The notes under the pieces: generated by a model
Seen by the model: only the letters and a program-made list of their open reading frames with translations
Told to the model about the DNA's origin: nothing
Databases searched by the model: none
Translations under genes and position numbers: made by a program
In this document: positions 35,711 through 47,639 of the stretch, piece by piece
How positions within the stretch are numbered: the first letter of the stretch is position 1
Layout of the letters: the number at the start of each line of letters is the position of its first letter
Origin: Lycorma delicatula
Taxonomy: Eukaryota > Arthropoda > Insecta > Hemiptera > Fulgoridae
Assembly (NCBI RefSeq): GCF_047948215.1
Contig: NC_134456.1
Location: 58,605,029-58,669,028 of the forward strand
Length of the DNA stretch: 64,000 bases
Reading direction: 5' to 3'

Positions 35711-36570
35711 ATGCTTTAGGGCAACACAATGGGTTGGTGAAAGGAAAAATGCCATACAAACCAATATTATCATATTCTGGTCTTCTCATTGGATAAAATG
35801 TCTGACAGATATCTGAAAGGGAAATCAAAAAACATTTTTGTACAATCTCTTGAAACTGAAAGATTGAAATACTCTCAAATAAATTATCCTTCCTAATTGC
35901 TTTTAGCCTACTGATTATTTCCCTAACAGAAAGGTGAAAAAAGTTTGCTGAAGGCATTTTATTTTTCTAGTAGCCTTCTATTTTGAATAATCAGAATATT
36001 CAGTACCAAAACGACATTCAAGATGGAATTGAAATAACCCATTTTTAAAGCTTTGTATTAATTTACTTCCTAAATTCTTTGCAGTTTTCTTTGTTCTTAA
36101 ATCTTTCTCCTAATGAGTAGTGGATATCAGTGCTGAAAGTGCAGTACAGCCACTGGGCTAGCGTTAATGCCAAAAGATTCTTATGAAATATTTTTGAATA
36201 TAAAGGAAGTCTAAGAGATTAGGAATTTGTTCACATCTGATGGCCATGATAATTCACCTGGAGAATTATTTGTGAAATAATATTTATTAAACTTTGAGAA
36301 AGTTCTTCCTCTTGGAGTTATTATCTTCAAACTCTATTGAGTGAGTTCCAGTCACCACAAGATAAATTAATTTAGGATCTAATTTTTGGAAAATGATGAA
36401 AAATTTCATTTTCTAATAACATGCTTTGGGCAGTAAATACCAGCAAGTATGAATGGAAAAGGTAGTTCTTCAATTACAAATGCATGTTACTAGAAGATAT
36501 TCATTATCATAAATAATGGGCTCATATCACCATATGAGTTTTAATAAAAATGGCTATTCCCTTGTATTAA
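35711..36570. other. Intergenic sequence, nothing recognised
   Basis: A minus-strand open frame at 35709-35957 (82 codons) has no known domain. The stretch is otherwise plain AT-rich DNA. Confidence 0.45.
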
Positions 36571-36602
36571 TATATGTATGTATATATATATATACTTACT
36601 TC

Positions 36603-36603
<1 letters not shown>

Positions 36604-36668
<65 letters not shown>
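36604..36668. repeat. (CA)n microsatellite, 65 bp
   Basis: An uninterrupted CA dinucleotide run preceded by a (TA) tract (about 36577-36592). It immediately borders a transposon end (TATACAGGGCGTTTC), and such tracts often mark transposon junctions. Confidence 0.97.
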
Positions 36669-36671
<3 letters not shown>

Positions 36672-36674
<3 letters not shown>

Positions 36675-36865
36675 CAGGGCGTTTCATAATGTTCTTAGGA
36701 GTTACAAAAATTCAGTACAAAAAAAGAATTTCAAACAGTTTTTGTTAAAATCTATAAATGTTCAATATGTGCTCCTCTGGTGACACTGCACACATCAACA
36801 CGAAAGTCTAGCTCTTGCCAAACTCGTTCTAACATGTCATTTTCAATAGAGTTGATTGCATTAAG
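36672..36865 (-). mobile_element. 3' end of an IS630/Tc1-mariner-like transposon
   Basis: It starts with a TACAGGGCGTTTCATAATGT terminus. On the minus strand, about 36740-36850 reads NEFGKS-TFVLMCAVSPEEHI with small shifts. This matches the usual C-terminus of the same transposase group as the 29162-30156 element (Glu-Leu-Asp-x-Arg-x-Asp-Val-Cys pattern, eroded). The rest of the element is missing. Confidence 0.65.
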
Positions 36866-36883
36866 TGATCCTTTAGCTCAGCG

Positions 36884-36925
36884 ATATCGATATCGATATC
36901 GATATATATATCTATATATATTGTA
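36884..36925. repeat. (CGATAT)n tract running into (TA)n
   Basis: Three CGATAT units followed by a TATATATC run. It is fully self-complementary. Confidence 0.85.
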
Positions 36926-38000
36926 TTTACTCATAATGTAATGGTGAACATAAATTTACTTATGCTAGCAAATAAGCTACACATCTGCATAGATTTAGTT
37001 ACCAAATTTACTAATTTAAAAAACTTAAGCCCTGTACAATTATTACCATGCATTATTAATTGCTTAACTAATGAATTGCACAGAATTGTTGGTTGTGTAA
37101 ATAATGAAGTGAAAACAATATTTATAGGTTAAACTATAATTTATTTTAATTGAAAAACATGTTTTTTTAATATTTTACAGTTCATGTACCATATAAATCT
37201 TACCAATAAAGATATGACACACTGTTTTAAAACTTACTCATTTTCCTTTTAAAAATTACTCATTTGGTGAATCATTCAATACTAAAGAAATAAAGAACAA
37301 TTTTTCCATTAATAATCACATAAAGAATAATAAAAAAATTACAGCTTCACAGGACTTTTTAGAAAATAAAGAAGAAATCATTTCTTGATTTCATGTCTGA
37401 ACAAGCACTAAATACTAAGCAACAGGTAGTACTTCTTATAACATGAGATATTTCAGTAAAGCTTAAGCATAAAGTCCCATTTTTAATTTTTAATTTTATT
37501 TTATTATCATTTATTCTGTTAAGTTATGGTACTTAATTTTAGGCTCAGGGAATAAGTTCTAAAATATTTCTTCATGACCCATTCTTGTTAAACTTAATTT
37601 GTACTTATGCGTAGCAAAGAGACTTGTTATATTTCCTTTATTTTCCTCATTTTTATTTTTATTTTTTTGTAACTTTATTGAATTATATTTTAATTATTTT
37701 TCACAATTAAAATATGTACACAAACATATGTAAAGTTCATGCATTATAAAACTCAATTTTACATTCTATTTTTTATTCATTATGACAACAAAATGCTACA
37801 AAAAAAAATATCTTTTCTAATAGATATTTAAGCAGTATGCTGTACTAAATTGTTGTTATAATAAGTAAAATCAAAGCTATGATTATTTTTTTTTTTTTAC
37901 TTTTGTAATAATTAATATTAATCCTGACATGATTAATAATAATTAATAAAAAAAATAATGTAAAAATGGTGCAATACAGTTATTAGGAAATATTCATGTT
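36926..38000. other. AT-rich intergenic sequence
   Basis: No gene supported. The plus frame at 36941-37132 is composition-driven. Confidence 0.45.
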
Positions 38001-38065
38001 TAAATTTGTTCCTGCATGTTCAACATTATAAATGTATTATTAAATTATTTGTTTTGATAACATTC

Positions 38066-38535
38066 TACTTGACGTCAGCACTCCTATATATAAACCCCGG
38101 CCGTTTCCAGGAACAAGACAACCTCTTTCAGTCACATAGCCGTGGACATCAGGGACAGGAAGCTACAAGGATATCCGAGGCCATGCAAGGATCGTCCGCC
38201 TTCGCAACTGCATCATCTTTCCTGAAGGATTTCAACCGGCGGCCACGGGGATGACTACTCCAACCTGATACTACTATACAGATTATTATTATATTTTTAT
38301 CTTTATCAGAAATTTCATTTCACAATTATAATTTCATCACTTATATTTCTACAAACCTGGGAGCAGGACAATCCTTCAACTACCAGAGTAGTTATTTTTT
38401 TTTTTTTAATTTCAAACTTAACAATTTTTATGACTTACTTTTTCTTTCAGTATTACTGATCGTATTTAACTTCATTTTATTTTCAATATTTAACTTCTTT
38501 TATTTATAATTTATTGGTTTTTAGTCAATAAACTT
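38066..38535 (+). promoter_or_regulatory. Promoter-like GC island with CRE, TATA and poly(A) signal; candidate solo LTR
   Basis: TGACGTCA (a perfect CRE) at 38070-38077 is followed by TATATATAAA at 38085-38094 and a GC-rich transcribed-looking stretch (38095-38255), unlike its flanks. A candidate initiator (TTTCAGTC) lies at about 38127. An AATAAA lies at 38527-38532. Promoter plus poly(A) signal within about 450 bp and without a long ORF is the layout of an LTR. Clear TG...CA ends and a target duplication could not be fixed. An 82-codon frame over the island (38006-38254) has no known domain. Confidence 0.45.
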
Positions 38536-38588
38536 GTTATGACTGATATTTCGTATCATCTGCATACATATATACTATCATACTTGTT

Positions 38589-40312
38589 TTAACGAAGTGA
38601 TTACGTTCCACGAAATTATATCGTTAAATGAAACTTCGTTATCAGAGGTAAAAATACTACGGTCAGAATAGGGATAAGTACCTCTTGATAAATAAAATAC
38701 ATTTTCTACGTGTGTAATCTTTAAAGAAAGTCATTTTTATTTCTTTTAACTTTTTAATACGTTAAAACTATCAACATTAAAATTATTTATTTTAATTGAT
38801 AGAAAAGATTAATTGTTTTTTTTTATATATGCATTAAAAATATTTTTATCACAAGTTACATGTACATATTCACGTACATAATCACGTACATATTTAGGAA
38901 GAAATGTTATTTACTGTAAAATGGTCAATTATTACACAATTGTACAATCGCGACTTCTGAAAATGTGAATCTAATATGAATTGTCCAAGGTCATAAACGA
39001 ATCCTATTAAATTAGACTTCTGATTAACATCATTTTAATCTCCTGAATTTTATATTCTTCATCTAGCACAGCTAGTGGGCATAATTTGAGCCAAACTCCA
39101 TTTAAATATGTTTGAGTAACTTCTTTCTAAGAACTATGAATGTTTTCAATTGCATCTTTAATGGTGTAATTTTTCCAAGAACTAACATCGGCTCATTATC
39201 TTCCAATTCATTGAAATTCCTTAATGCACGACCCAAATAATACGCTTTAAATGCTGCTATTACTCCTTCATCCATCGGTTGAATCGAGGATGTTGTGTTT
39301 GGTGAAAAAAAAAACAATTTTAACAGGAGTACATGTGTCTAATTCATAAATATTAGTTGAATGACCGGCAGCAATATTCAAGAAAAAACAGCTCTTTTTC
39401 AAAATTATTGTCTGCACTATCACTTCACTTCTGGATAAAAAGTTAGACAAACCAATCAGTAAGTAATTAATTAGTTATCCGCTCTTCTTTATTAGCTATC
39501 CCTATTATGCGTAAATTAGATATCGGGTTACGTTTTAATGCCCTTGGATTTTTTGAATGATAAACTAATAAAAATTTTAATTTAAAATCCCCAGTTATGT
39601 ATGATCCAAAAGGTAACGTTAAGGGATCTTTGGCAGCTGTTAAGTCCCATGTATCATCTCATCTGTAATTATAAATAAATAGTTGCATTCTTCTGTCTTT
39701 TGCAAAGTAAATAAGATGTTATATTATGTTGGCTTTGACCAGCTGATATTTATAATGTTATTAGTAATTATTGAATTGTTTAGTATTAATTAACACTCCA
39801 TTATGTCATCTTCCTACACACTCACTAATTTACATATTAAAATAACAATGAAATAATTGAAATATAATATTAAAATAAATATAAACATTAAGACATAATA
39901 AAATACATATTTAAATAGAAACTTGAAAGTCACTGTTGTGACTTTATTTACTATATATTATTGAACTAGCGAAATATAAATGTATGGAACAGTGAAACCT
40001 AACTTAGGTATTCAGCCGTGGTGGACATTGCTCTGCAGCTGCTTTGAAACCTGATTATGATTTTTTTTTTTATAGAAACGAAGCTCTTCGATGGTAATCG
40101 TTTCCAAAACAAACTACTTTTAATATGTTTGATTCTGTTCATTAATTTTATATTTTCAACAAATAAATAAAATTTGTATAAAAGTTCATTGGTCTGCAGT
40201 ATTTTATCTTCATTTATACTTTAAAACGTTTTTATAAAATAAGATTTTAAAAAATAACCAAAAAAGATCATAAATTGTGGACTTTGTTATATCGACGCTT
40301 CATTATTAGAGC
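38589..40312 (-). mobile_element. Degenerate pogo/Tigger-type DNA transposon
   Basis: The minus strand, about 39670 down to 39000, carries transposase pieces (see the pseudogene entry). The left edge has TTTTAACGAAGTGATTACGT and AAATGAAACTTCGTTATC, the CG-containing repeats usual at Tigger ends. A weaker, inverted match (TTATATCGACGCTTCATTAT) lies at about 40289-40308. The outer limits are inferred from these words and are uncertain. Confidence 0.55.
39000..39670 (-). pseudogene. Tigger/jerky-like (DDE_1) transposase remnant
   Basis: In shifting minus frames: WDLTAAKDPLTLPFGSYITG (about 39640), DFKLKFLLVYHSKNPRALKR (about 39560), SNFLSRSEVIVQTI (39450 on), IAAGHSTNIYELDT (about 39360; the usual DNA.GH Asp block is eroded) and SPNTTSSIQPMDEGVIAAFK (about 39280), containing the final catalytic Asp region, then AYYLGRALRNFNELED. 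The order matches DDE_1 superfamily transposases of the pogo group. Multiple frameshifts make it inactive. Confidence 0.85.
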
Positions 40313-41340
40313 TAACGTTATATGTGAAATCTATATATTTATATAAATTAACTCTTAATATTTTTCCATATTGTATTCTTTGTAAACTAGTTTAAGAAAT
40401 TATGTTCTGAAGTTAAATATTTTCTTCGGATATATCGGATACAAAAGTCATGTTAACTCATCAATTATTGGCCGGGCTCCGTGGCGCGAATGGTAGCGTC
40501 TCGGCCTTTCATCCGGAGGTCCCGGGTTCGAATCCCGGTCAGACATGGCATTTTCACACACGCTAAAAATCATTCAGCTTCATTCTCTGAAGAATGAAGA
40601 ATGCCTAACGGTGGATCCGGAGGTTAAATAAAAAAAATAAATTATTTCAGGGTTCCCAGTTTTAAAAATCAATCTATAAATTATTCAGAATCTTTATAAA
40701 CGGTTATTACAGCGCAAGGATGTAGAAATGAATTGATTAGAAATGTTGCATTACGGATTACGTAAAGAACGAATCAGTTGAGTGGGTGTGTCATTTGTCA
40801 TATTTGTGAGTGGGTGTGTTATTTGTGTGTGTATATGAGTTCGCGCTTGAGGGTTAAAATATATTATATTTCGATGATGATGTTGCAGCAGGCTTCATTA
40901 AGTGCAGGTAAACTACCATTCTTATGTCGTAAAATATGCATCTTATTAATAAGTAGTATGTCCTAGTAAGTACTTTGCCAGTAAATAATTAATTATTTGT
41001 TATTTGAATTAAAAAGCTCTTCAAATAATCAAAACAGAATATACAATACACTGTTATAAATTAGTGTATAGTATTTGTAGACCTATATTACTGTTTGATA
41101 AGTGGATTTATAGTGATAACATTTTACAAAAATGGTTTGACCAATTTAAGAATTTTACTATTATTTAAAAAATTGTGGTGTCAGAATAACAAGAAGAGTA
41201 AATTTTCAAAAGTTTTATTCGAGCTTAATTTTTTTTTAAATTCAATGATTCAGTCTGAGATTGAATCATCCCTCTTATCGTCCTTATATTTTCAACAAAT
41301 AAATGATGTTTTGTATAAAAGTTCATCGATCTACAGTATT
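40151..41340. repeat. Direct repeat pair (~55 bp) 1.1 kb apart
   Basis: TATTTTCAACAAATAAAT followed by TTTGTATAAAAGTTCATYGR and TCTRCAGTATT occurs at 40151-40203 and again at 41286-41340, with only a few differences. The near-intact SINE at 40470-40639 lies between the copies. The first copy overlaps the right part of the inferred Tigger element. Confidence 0.75.
40470..40639 (+). mobile_element. Near-intact tRNA-derived SINE, family A
   Basis: 170 bp. The head has box A (TGGCGCGAATGGTAGCG) and a perfect box B (GGTTCGAATCC) within a tRNA-like fold. The anticodon arm (GGCCTTTCATCCGGAGG) looks closest to tRNA-Glu(UUC), by eye. Body: GACATGGCATTTTCACAC, then CTCTGAAGAATG and the tail GCCTAACGGTGGATCCGGAG followed by GTTAAATAAAAAAAATAA. 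A duplication AATTATT flanks it (40463-40469, 40640-40646). The well-preserved pol III boxes suggest a young copy. Confidence 0.9.
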
Positions 41341-43430
41341 CATTTTAAATATCTTTTTTTAGCTTTTTCTCTATAATTGGATAATAAATAAGTACTAGAT
41401 GATCCCGGATTGAATTAATATGTTACGATTACGTTATGGAAGGAATATTTTAGGCCAAAATATATTTTCTGCTCTAAAATTCACTAATGTTCTTAACAAT
41501 AAATGATATTACGAAAAGATCTGTCACATCTTTAAAAAGAGAATTATAAAAATAGATACGGGAAAATTGAGATATTCTAAGTTTATTTTTATCCAAATAA
41601 GGTAATTTTTTAATTCTTATATGCTTGTTCTGAACATTTTTATTGTTCAGTGGTGGACAAAATTTATTTAAACATGTTAAAAAAAAACACTTTAAATAAT
41701 TTTTGATCAGTATTAATTAGAAATCAAAATATTTCATTAAAAAATTTTCTGTTATTTAAATGAAGATTTAGGATTCATTAATTCTCCACTTAAATCGCTC
41801 TTCTATTGTTTCTCTAAAAACAACGCTGATAAATTCCGCTTGTATTTGTTTTATTGTGTTTTACCCTTTATCTGGTTAAATTAATTCATATCTTCATGAA
41901 AATTTCGCTTAAATGTGCTTTTTTGTCTATAAATTTGATCATTCTGCCTTAAAAAAACACACAAGGTTAAGTACCATTTCTCTTCTCTTGACCTTTTATT
42001 ATATTTATATAAAAAAATTCTATAATTTTGTAATGCATATAATTTTGATGCTTTTGTTGTAAAAAAAAGAAAGAAAGATATATTCTGTTATTTTTTTTTT
42101 CACGCAATACTTACTAAATCGTAACTTACACGCCTTTGTTGAGAAAATGATCATTATTATTCTCGCTACCATGAAAAAAAAAAGTAAAGGTTAAACATTT
42201 TTTTTTTATTTCATACTTTATCCTAAATGTTTAATCAAAAGAAAATATTTTTCTACGTAATCGATTTGTTAGTTTTAAACAAACTGCATTCTGTAAGAAA
42301 CGGATTACACTCAATGTATAGCAAATAATTACTGTTGCAAAATAAAATTTGGGTAAAAGGATAAATTTGAGTTTTTCACTAATGAAGTTTGGACAAGTAT
42401 TTTCAACTTAAAGATATTTAAATAAAAAAACTTTTTATAAAAAATATTTCATTAGTTGCTAAAAATAGATGAAATTTATTTACTTCCTATTTTGATATAT
42501 TCTTTCACAAATTGAATAAAAATATTTCGGTCATGTTCAAGCATTTCGTGGTCCGGCTACTATAAGCAACCAAGTCGAGGGCTCAAATAAAAAATATTGT
42601 TAGAAAAAAATTATTTTAATGTTATACTCCGTAGATTAGTACATTTTATATATAAATATTTTTTTTTGTGAATAGGATGATTAGATCACCGAACATAGCA
42701 GCGCATTAAAAAGGTTAGCAAGACCTTCCTATAATTATAATTATAATTTTATAGAAAAATAATTTGTTAGCTTAATTAATACTCATTAAACATTTCTACA
42801 AACTAAATTAGTATCAGAGTGATTCGATGAGGAATTCGATTTTAAGATCGCCTACTCGTTCAAGCTGGACGTTTTGCTCTGTGAAAGGGCTTAACGACTC
42901 AGAGTCCTAACACCCTCCTTAAACTGATTTACAAGGGTGAAATTGCAAGATTTCTCTACCTCTGTGAGCACATCTACTAAAATGTCCTCTTTTTCATCTT
43001 AGATAATTTACCATTACCAACATATCAATTTTCTTGACAGTCTATGGGAACGTAAATGATGCATTGCTGTTAAAAATAATTATATTTTAAAATTACTATA
43101 AGCCTAATGTATTAGAAGTCCAATTTTCTCTTGTTTTTACTTACTGTAAAACAATTTTATATTCTATTCGTGTTTATGATTATCTAGATCATAGATTAGC
43201 GATGAAATCATGGATTATGATTACCTTAAACTGGGAAAACATTATTCGTAGATCGACCATGGACGTATTTACAGAACTATTGTAGAGAAATAATCTGAAT
43301 CTAAAATAAAAAAATAAATAAATCAAGAAAATAAAATATTTATGTTTAATAATATAAAATAACAAAATTTTCTTGTTGATTTGTATTTTTATTCTAAAAA
43401 ATAATTAAAAAGATGAACAATATACATAGT
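41341..43430. other. Intergenic sequence, nothing recognised
   Basis: AT-rich DNA with a slightly less AT-rich patch at about 42820-42990. No domain, element end or RNA gene was recognised. Confidence 0.45.
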
Positions 43431-43660
43431 GTCCCACGAAAAAACGGAGAAACTTTCAGGACAAGTTCTACTGATAACCTCCTCTTTCCAACGATATGCG
43501 TAATTTATATTTCCGGCTGGCTTTTACGTGGGCTGAGGCTGAGAAGTTGAATTTTTACACTTTTTTACATGTTTTTTTAATTTTTTATGCATAAATATTG
43601 TTTAAAATACACTTATTGTTACTTAAATCGATCTATCTCGACAAACTCCGTGTAACACAC
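43430..43660. mobile_element. Transposon terminus-like sequence
   Basis: ATATACATAGTGTCCCACGA starts a GC-richer non-coding block including TTTCCGGCTGGCTTTTACGT. The opening resembles the TA-CA(G/T)(A/G)G(T/C)G starts at 36672 and 50590. Likely the end of a Tc1/mariner-type or MITE element; the other end was not found. Confidence 0.35.
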
Positions 43661-44103
43661 GGTGTAACACACAAATCACCGCGCTAAATCGTGAGCTACA
43701 CTGAATGGAAATGAGCGAGAACGCCAGTTTTGGCCGATCTGCGCTGTGCCCTCTTCTCGACAACCGGCTCGCCAGTGACACAAACTTAAAGTCGTATCGG
43801 CAAGCTGACCATGTAAGTTATAAAATGACATCGTATTTACGTATCTGAGACTAATATTTAGAGAGTTAAGGCAGGACGATATAGACCTTTTCATTACTCT
43901 ACAAATTTCTGTTCTGGTACCCGTATGTTTCGGTGTGATTTTAAAGGCATTTCACGTCAAAACAAGAGAAATCACGTTTTAGATCGGCCATTGTATATCT
44001 GTTATTGTGTTTCCATGTGTACTATGCATTAGTAATACATTTACAGTATACAACTTACGATACATCGGACATAGCGTGGGAAATCAACCGGTTCGATATC
44101 TGA

Positions 44104-44334
44104 CTATTTCATAGGCTGTACCTCACAAGTCAAAGGCGCGTACTTCACAACCGTTTCGTAGATCAATACGCAGTACGCTGTAGTATTTACAGGTACTGCA
44201 ACATCGATTTCAAACGTGACCGTTAAATCGATAGGACTCGATTTCGTTCTGGTGAGAGCAATCGACCACGTATAGAAGTACATACTTTCTAAATTTCGCA
44301 TAAGTGTATGCCGGGACGCTTTCTTCTCGACCAT
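44104..44334 (-). pseudogene. Beta-rich ORF, possible structural protein remnant
   Basis: 76 codons from an ATG at 44334. The alternating polar/hydrophobic stretch DLTVTFEIDVAVPVNTTAYC and then VKYAPLTCEVQPM looks like beta strands of a capsid or surface protein and does not look like random AT-rich translation. It lies at the 3' side of the block, after the (TAA)n intrusions. The family is not identified. Confidence 0.35.
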
Positions 44335-44360
44335 AATACCATTTCTTAAATTATAATAGT

Positions 44361-44384
44361 AATAATAATAATAATAATAATAAT
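44361..44384. repeat. (AAT)n microsatellite, likely LINE tail
   Basis: (AAT)n followed by TTATTTATTTATTTTG and a unique stretch with GTGCAACAGAACAGC. The layout is that of an inverted LINE 3' end with a trinucleotide tail. Confidence 0.8.
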
Positions 44385-44572
44385 TTATTTATTTATTTAT
44401 TTTGTTTTTTGTGCAACAGAACAGCTTTACAAAGCCTTCATATGTTGCACAGTATTACATGAAAATATATACAATACTTACAATATCTATAAAGAGTTAC
44501 AAGTAACAATTAATATATAAGTTGAAAATATAATATTTAAATACATAAATATCAGTATACAATATAAAAATA

Positions 44573-44573
<1 letters not shown>

Positions 44574-44612
<39 letters not shown>
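44574..44612. repeat. (AAT)n microsatellite, likely second LINE tail
   Basis: About twelve AAT units followed by TAGTAATCTTTATTTCACAA. This again looks like an inverted LINE 3' end. Two such tails within 250 bp suggest independent insertions. Confidence 0.85.
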
Positions 44613-45239
44613 GTAATCTTTATTTCACAAAATAAGCAGTTTACAAGTGAAAATAAAATTATTTACAGTTATAAATTCTTAATACATAAGTTTAATAAAC
44701 ATACAACTTAACAAAATAAAATAGAAGTAAAATATTAAAAGTAAATAATTATTACATTATCTTGTAGAACTAGGTACTTCCTATGGTAATAACTGTATTG
44801 GAGGTTACCATCCAATTATTTTCAATGAGTAAAATAATAAACTAATCATTTATTGAATAATGGTCAAATATGGATTTTCAAGTTGGATCTCAAAATTACG
44901 ATACAAGTCTTACAGAACTAAAATTTCAGTTAGTGACAAGATTACATATATGTACAAGCAGATTAAATAATTCAGAGCCATAAATACAATACAAGAATAC
45001 ACTGATAAAATTGAAAATGAAATTAATCCTAGATAAAATAGAAAAAAAAAAAATAATAACAAAAATAAAGATATTAAAAATATGAAAGTTTTAGAGTAAT
45101 CGATTCCACCCAGAATCACAGGCCAGTCAATTAAAGAAACACTCTACATCTTCAATTGACAACAACTAATCATAAATTGTTAGTGAAAACCTTTTAGAGC
45201 CTTCTATGGATTTATATTCTATAAATATACAGTAGATTT

Positions 45240-45440
45240 TTCTGGTGTCGCCTTTCAAGTCATTGTAGAAATGTAATCTGATTTGAGATAAACTTTCACT
45301 TTCTTTAACTTGAAAGAGTCAAATTTCGACATACTTTGGTCACTTCGTTTGTTCTATCTGCTACGAAAGCCAATATATCACGTATCTCGGCTTCTTTTCT
45401 TGTGAAGAGGTCTGCACTGTCCACGTAATCATATCACTTT
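45240..45440 (-). pseudogene. Capsid-like fragment of the Polinton-type insertion
   Basis: Mixed minus frames give a KKPRYVIYWL segment followed by ADRTNEVTKVCRNLTL and KVKVYLKSDYIS. The arrangement (a PRYVI-type strand, a polar loop, then a VxLxS strand) resembles a structural protein ORF common in insect Polinton-like elements. Assignment rests on pattern memory only. Confidence 0.35.
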
Positions 45441-45639
45441 GTATAATATCTGATCACTCGTGTGTATCCCAAGTTTCTTGTTCGACCCTAACAGCTTGTC
45501 AGCTACAGTCAGGTGCTTGTAGCTACTAACAGACGCTGATAGGCGCTATGTTTACAGGATTTTCAGATGTGTATAACGTTAGGCAACAACAGTTTCGGTT
45601 GCCTAATGTTACCAAACAAAGGAGCTAAACTGAGTTTGT

Positions 45640-45790
45640 CAGTCAGTGAAATCTACAAATACCGCTTTATTCGGTATGAGCCACAGCTTATTCGGTAAAT
45701 TATCTCTCATGAAAACACTTCTAAAGCGAGGCATATTTAATTCTTTAACGCACTCTTAACATTCCTTATCGTGCAGTGGACGAATTGGTG
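45640..45790 (-). pseudogene. Adenain-like cysteine protease fragment
   Basis: The minus strand reads a short stretch with CVKELNMPRFRSVFMRDNLP, the conserved N-terminal region of the adenovirus-type maturation protease found in Polintons and adintoviruses. The catalytic His and Cys regions further on are not readable because the frame decays before 45560. This fragment is the strongest family clue in the block. Confidence 0.55.
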
Positions 45791-46084
45791 TATTATCTAT
45801 TATTTATTTATTAATTATTACTACCACGTTTTTGATTTTACCGACCGCCAGATTTTTGTTTCAGATTCAGACTTCTACCGATTTATTTTTAAGATTTAAA
45901 TAACTGCCACATTCTTTTTCTTATTATCGACTTCTTATACCACCTAATCTCGATTTTAACTTCATCGCATTTGTTACCGTCCAAGCGGTTGCTGTTTTTC
46001 TTATTCAGAATCACACGGGTCACTCGCTGGCAAGCCCTTTCGGCCAACTCTTTAGTAACTTTCGCTCTGGACGGGTAATCTTTG

Positions 46085-46118
46085 TATTTGGCATAAGCGA
46101 TGTCGCTTATGCCAAATA
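46085..46118. repeat. Perfect 16-bp inverted repeat with 2-base spacer
   Basis: TATTTGGCATAAGCGA (46085-46100), spacer TG, then its exact inverse (46103-46118). It contains CG and GC and is not a simple AT palindrome. It lies within the Polinton-like block, just upstream (minus sense) of the basic ORF piece. Confidence 0.95.
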
Positions 46119-46829
46119 TTATTTACCTTGATTCGGCCTATATACCATCGCTATCTATTAATCCAGGTGTGAACCGTTATTCATTAACCATAATGAAAAT
46201 TATCACAAACATTGACTCTGATTTCAAAACCTTTGTTTTTTTATATCAGAAACTTCGGGTAAGTTCTTCCCGCTTGTTTTATCGTTGATCGACTTTGCTT
46301 TTTCTTACTGATGTATGTTCTTTGATCGCTTCCGATACATGTAACTTAACGTCATTCATGAAATCTTGCTTTATCTTTTCCACTTCCTTTAATTTCTGAT
46401 TGAATGCTAACATCACAGTTTTTATATCGTTTTTATATCGACTTGCATAGCTTGTTTATTAGTTTGTATATCGGTGGATAGTTTGTTTCTTCGATGAAGT
46501 GCATTTTAATATACGAATAGTAGACGTCTAACTTAGCATCCATTTTCCCCAAGCGGTTATCGTTTTTGGCAAGTATAGCATCTACTCACAGGAAATTGAC
46601 GGATCCTATGGTTTATCAGGATCACCGTCGTTACGCAACCGACGGTTTTTCACATCGTAATCATCGTTCGGGGTCAAAGAAAAGCCGATACCTGGTGGAT
46701 TTCGAGAAGCCTTACCGCGTTTGGGATTACCGCTTTCACTACCAATCTTTAATCTTTGCATCTTCTACATTTGTAAGAAAATAAAAACAAAGTCAATGTA
46801 CTACTTCGCCCTCCGGTGACGGTGTAATC

Positions 46830-47445
46830 ACTTAAATGATACCATACTCTTCCAACTCCTTGACTACGGCAATGATTTTGTTGTTTACACCCTTATTACC
46901 AACCCTAAATTCATCGTATAGATATCGAAGTCTATCGACCAATTCATTTGAATCATCCCAGTAAATGTATTGTCTCGATTGTTGTGGATCGAGAAAATTT
47001 TAGCAATCCTGAGCCGCTTGGTCTTGTATCATCATCGTCACCACAGTCATCCTTATAATGCATTCTTCTTTCTGGCGATTTTTCTCTGCTAATAGATGAT
47101 CGTTTTGTTTCTGAAGATTTTGATATAATTTATCCGTATAACATCTTGACTGCTTTTTCGAACTTAGTAATGCCTCAGATAACTCATCAACTTTACTTTC
47201 AGCGATACGAGGTCTTTTGACCAGGCTGAACCGTAGTGATCACGTTGTCGTCAGATTTTTGAGACTGTGTTGGAGACATATCGACTTTTGCCCGTCTTAG
47301 TAAGAAGGGGAAACTCTTCTTCGAACTTCTCTTCTATTTCACTCATATCGTCTATCCTAATATCACGGTTGCAGATTTTTGGATAATCTTTATTCCATGT
47401 AACTTTCGTTTTCAAAAAACGACTGTTAGGTTTACAAAACCCCAA
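46830..47445 (-). pseudogene. Polinton-like ORF with DD-NEL-DRL motif
   Basis: The frame from 47445 to 47251 encodes an acidic peptide (IDDMSEIEEKFEEEFPLL). After a frameshift, a coiled coil (DKLYQNLQKQNDHLLAEKN, about 47080-47140) follows, and then YWDDSNELVDRLRYLYDEF (about 46920-46975) and VVKELEEYGII before a stop near 46837. This C-terminal motif is one I associate, from general knowledge, with ORFs of insect Polinton-like elements. No enzyme motif is visible. Inactive through frameshifts. Confidence 0.45.
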
Positions 47446-47639
47446 TAGTCTTTTTAATTGAATTTATAAGCTCGCTTTCTATATCTTTCCCGATGTTGAT
47501 CAGAAATGCGATATCGTTTGCATTTCAAGATGTAGTCTGGCGGGTTTTGGTAGAGTTGATTCATTATCATTTGGTAACTATACTTTCTTAAAAGTTTACA
47601 TGAGAAATGTCCTATTTCTTCAAGGGAAGAAATGTACCC

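Noticed and set aside
36574..36783. 69-codon ORF over the CA repeat
   Set aside because: It is mostly TH-repeat translation of a microsatellite.
40470..40548. tRNA gene (Glu-like) on + strand
   Set aside because: The boxes are good, but the acceptor arms do not pair and the sequence runs on into a SINE body, tail and poly(A) with a target duplication. It is a SINE head.
41095..41376. 93-codon + strand ORF
   Set aside because: Leu/Phe/Ser/Lys-rich AT-driven translation; overlaps a direct repeat copy.
44346..44613. CRISPR-like repeats
   Set aside because: Trinucleotide microsatellites only, with no spacer structure.
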